Shown: piece after piece, positions 61,588 through 62,520 of the stretch
Numbering within the stretch: the first letter of the stretch is position 1
Layout of the letters: the number at the start of each line of letters is the position of its first letter
NCBI RefSeq assembly: GCF_000485595.1
Contig: NW_014577383.1
Location: forward strand, 1-62,520
Origin: Priapulus caudatus
Taxonomy: Eukaryota > Priapulida > Priapulimorpha > Priapulimorphida > Priapulidae
Direction: 5' to 3'
Length of the DNA: 62,520 nucleotides
Notes under the pieces: generated by a model
The model's input: only the letters and a program-made list of their open reading frames with translations
What the model was told of the DNA's origin: nothing
Databases searched by the model: none
Translations under genes and position numbers: made by a program

Positions 61588-62520
61588 TGCATGCTCATAC
61601 ACTTTCACACATGCGTGCGCTCGCTCAAATGCATGCGCACGTACGCAGCCAGCATACTAGTCTGCCATAAGTACGGTCCATTGATCATCATGACCATAAC
61701 TTTTCGAGATAACAAGCAGACCTAGAGGAGGAGGAGGGGGAGGAGAGGGGAGGCTTAGCATCAACTTGCTTTCAGGTCCACTGAGGAGAACAGTGTGCAA
61801 TAACAGCATGTTGTTGTGTAAGAATGACTAAACAAACAAATAAACACATGTATAAATAAGTAAGCGGCCGAGCCTTCGTCAGTACTGCGAGATGCTTCAT
61901 GAGGTAATTGTGGTACCACTGTCGGTGGGCGGGATGCTGACCAGGGTTCTTGTTTCTGCTACAGGGTGCAGGCGATATTTCCGACGCCGGACCCAGCGGC
62001 GTTGCATGATCGCCGCATGATCAACCTAGTCGCCTACGCTCGCAAGGTCGAGGCTGACATGTATGAGAGCGCCACCAGCAGGGTGAGTGTCCGTCCTCGC
62101 GTGTGGTGACACACCTGTCATTCATGTCTACCTGTTCTGTATGGCTTCTTACCTAGACTGTTAGTTACCAACCAACTGTTCTGTGAATAACCTATTTTGT
62201 TGCTTATCTACATATTCTGTTGGTTTTCTACGTATTCTCTCGGTTACCTAACCTACCTATTTTGTTGGTTACCAACTGTTCTGTTGGCTACCTATTTGTT
62301 GGCTACCTACATTTTGTTGGTTATCTACATATTTTCTTGGTTTTCTACGTATTCTCTCGGTTACCTAACCTACCTATTTTGTTGGTTACCAACTGTTCTG
62401 TTGGCTACCTATTTGTTGGCTACCTATATTTTTGTTGGTTATCTACATATTTTCTTGGTTTTTAGCTGCTTTTTAGCTGGCGATTGACCTGTTTTATTGT
62501 TTACTTACTTCGTACTTATG
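61588..62520 (+). other. CREBBP: Displaced intact block: CBP KIX exon 2
   Basis: Exon 61965-62082 is open and encodes [18 protein letters not shown] followed by [20 protein letters not shown]. It starts by completing the codon left by exon 47534 and ends in phase 0 for exon 49920. It lies after the HAT, where ZZ would be expected. Its indel-rich twin is at 48,530-49,470. The tail (62,165-62,460) contains a tandem repeat of about 140 bp rich in TTGGTTACC words. Confidence 0.75.

Overview
This is nuclear DNA of an animal. It has spliced genes with GT/AG introns, TTAGGG-type repeats, and proteins that align at family level with ABHD13, CCDC13, RNF113A and CBP/p300. The short genes, a ciliary gene (CCDC13) and many small inverted-repeat elements suggest a (probably marine) invertebrate. 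The sequence alone does not fix the phylum. All gene models below were built by hand from reading frames and splice phases.

Layout. Positions 1-13,700 are gene-free and repetitive: a large imperfect palindrome (left arm about 1-3,500, right arm about 4,280-5,480 and again 6,813-10,700) plus another left-arm copy (10,702-13,565). Two of these copies are full of small indels. Positions 13,700-18,250 hold small mobile elements and otherwise nothing I recognise. Then come ABHD13 (minus, six exons, 18,258-21,820), a 1.1-kb Mutator-like element filled with degenerate telomeric repeats (22,978-24,087), CCDC13 (plus, 24,308-30,874, N-terminus not found), RNF113 (minus, ten exons, 31,254-35,839, tail to tail with CCDC13), and an intronless GC-rich glycosyltransferase (plus, 36,349-37,389, head to head with RNF113). 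A 186-bp satellite lies at 39,104-41,008. The CBP/p300 acetyltransferase gene starts at 41,822 and runs past the right edge. Its ZZ, TAZ2 and NCBD parts are outside the window.

The CBP locus is scrambled. Three blocks with intact exons (39,227-40,341; 56,078-57,733; 61,588-62,520) sit outside gene order. Indel-riddled copies of the same blocks occupy the correct places (52,098-53,135; 45,000-46,693; 48,530-49,470). At nearly every testable junction the displaced intact exons have the splice phase the in-place exons require. The simplest reading is assembly gaps filled with uncorrected long reads while polished contigs were placed elsewhere; real duplication is the alternative.

Functionally the genes are unrelated housekeeping or ciliary genes: a membrane hydrolase, a centriolar-satellite coiled coil, a spliceosomal/ubiquitin RING protein, a Golgi-type transferase and a transcriptional coactivator. 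The most unusual DNA is the telomere-repeat-carrying transposon, the 41-50-bp palindromic elements with target-site duplications, the 186-bp satellite with a 62-codon open frame, and the cluster of six SUMO consensus sites in the CBP exons before the bromodomain.
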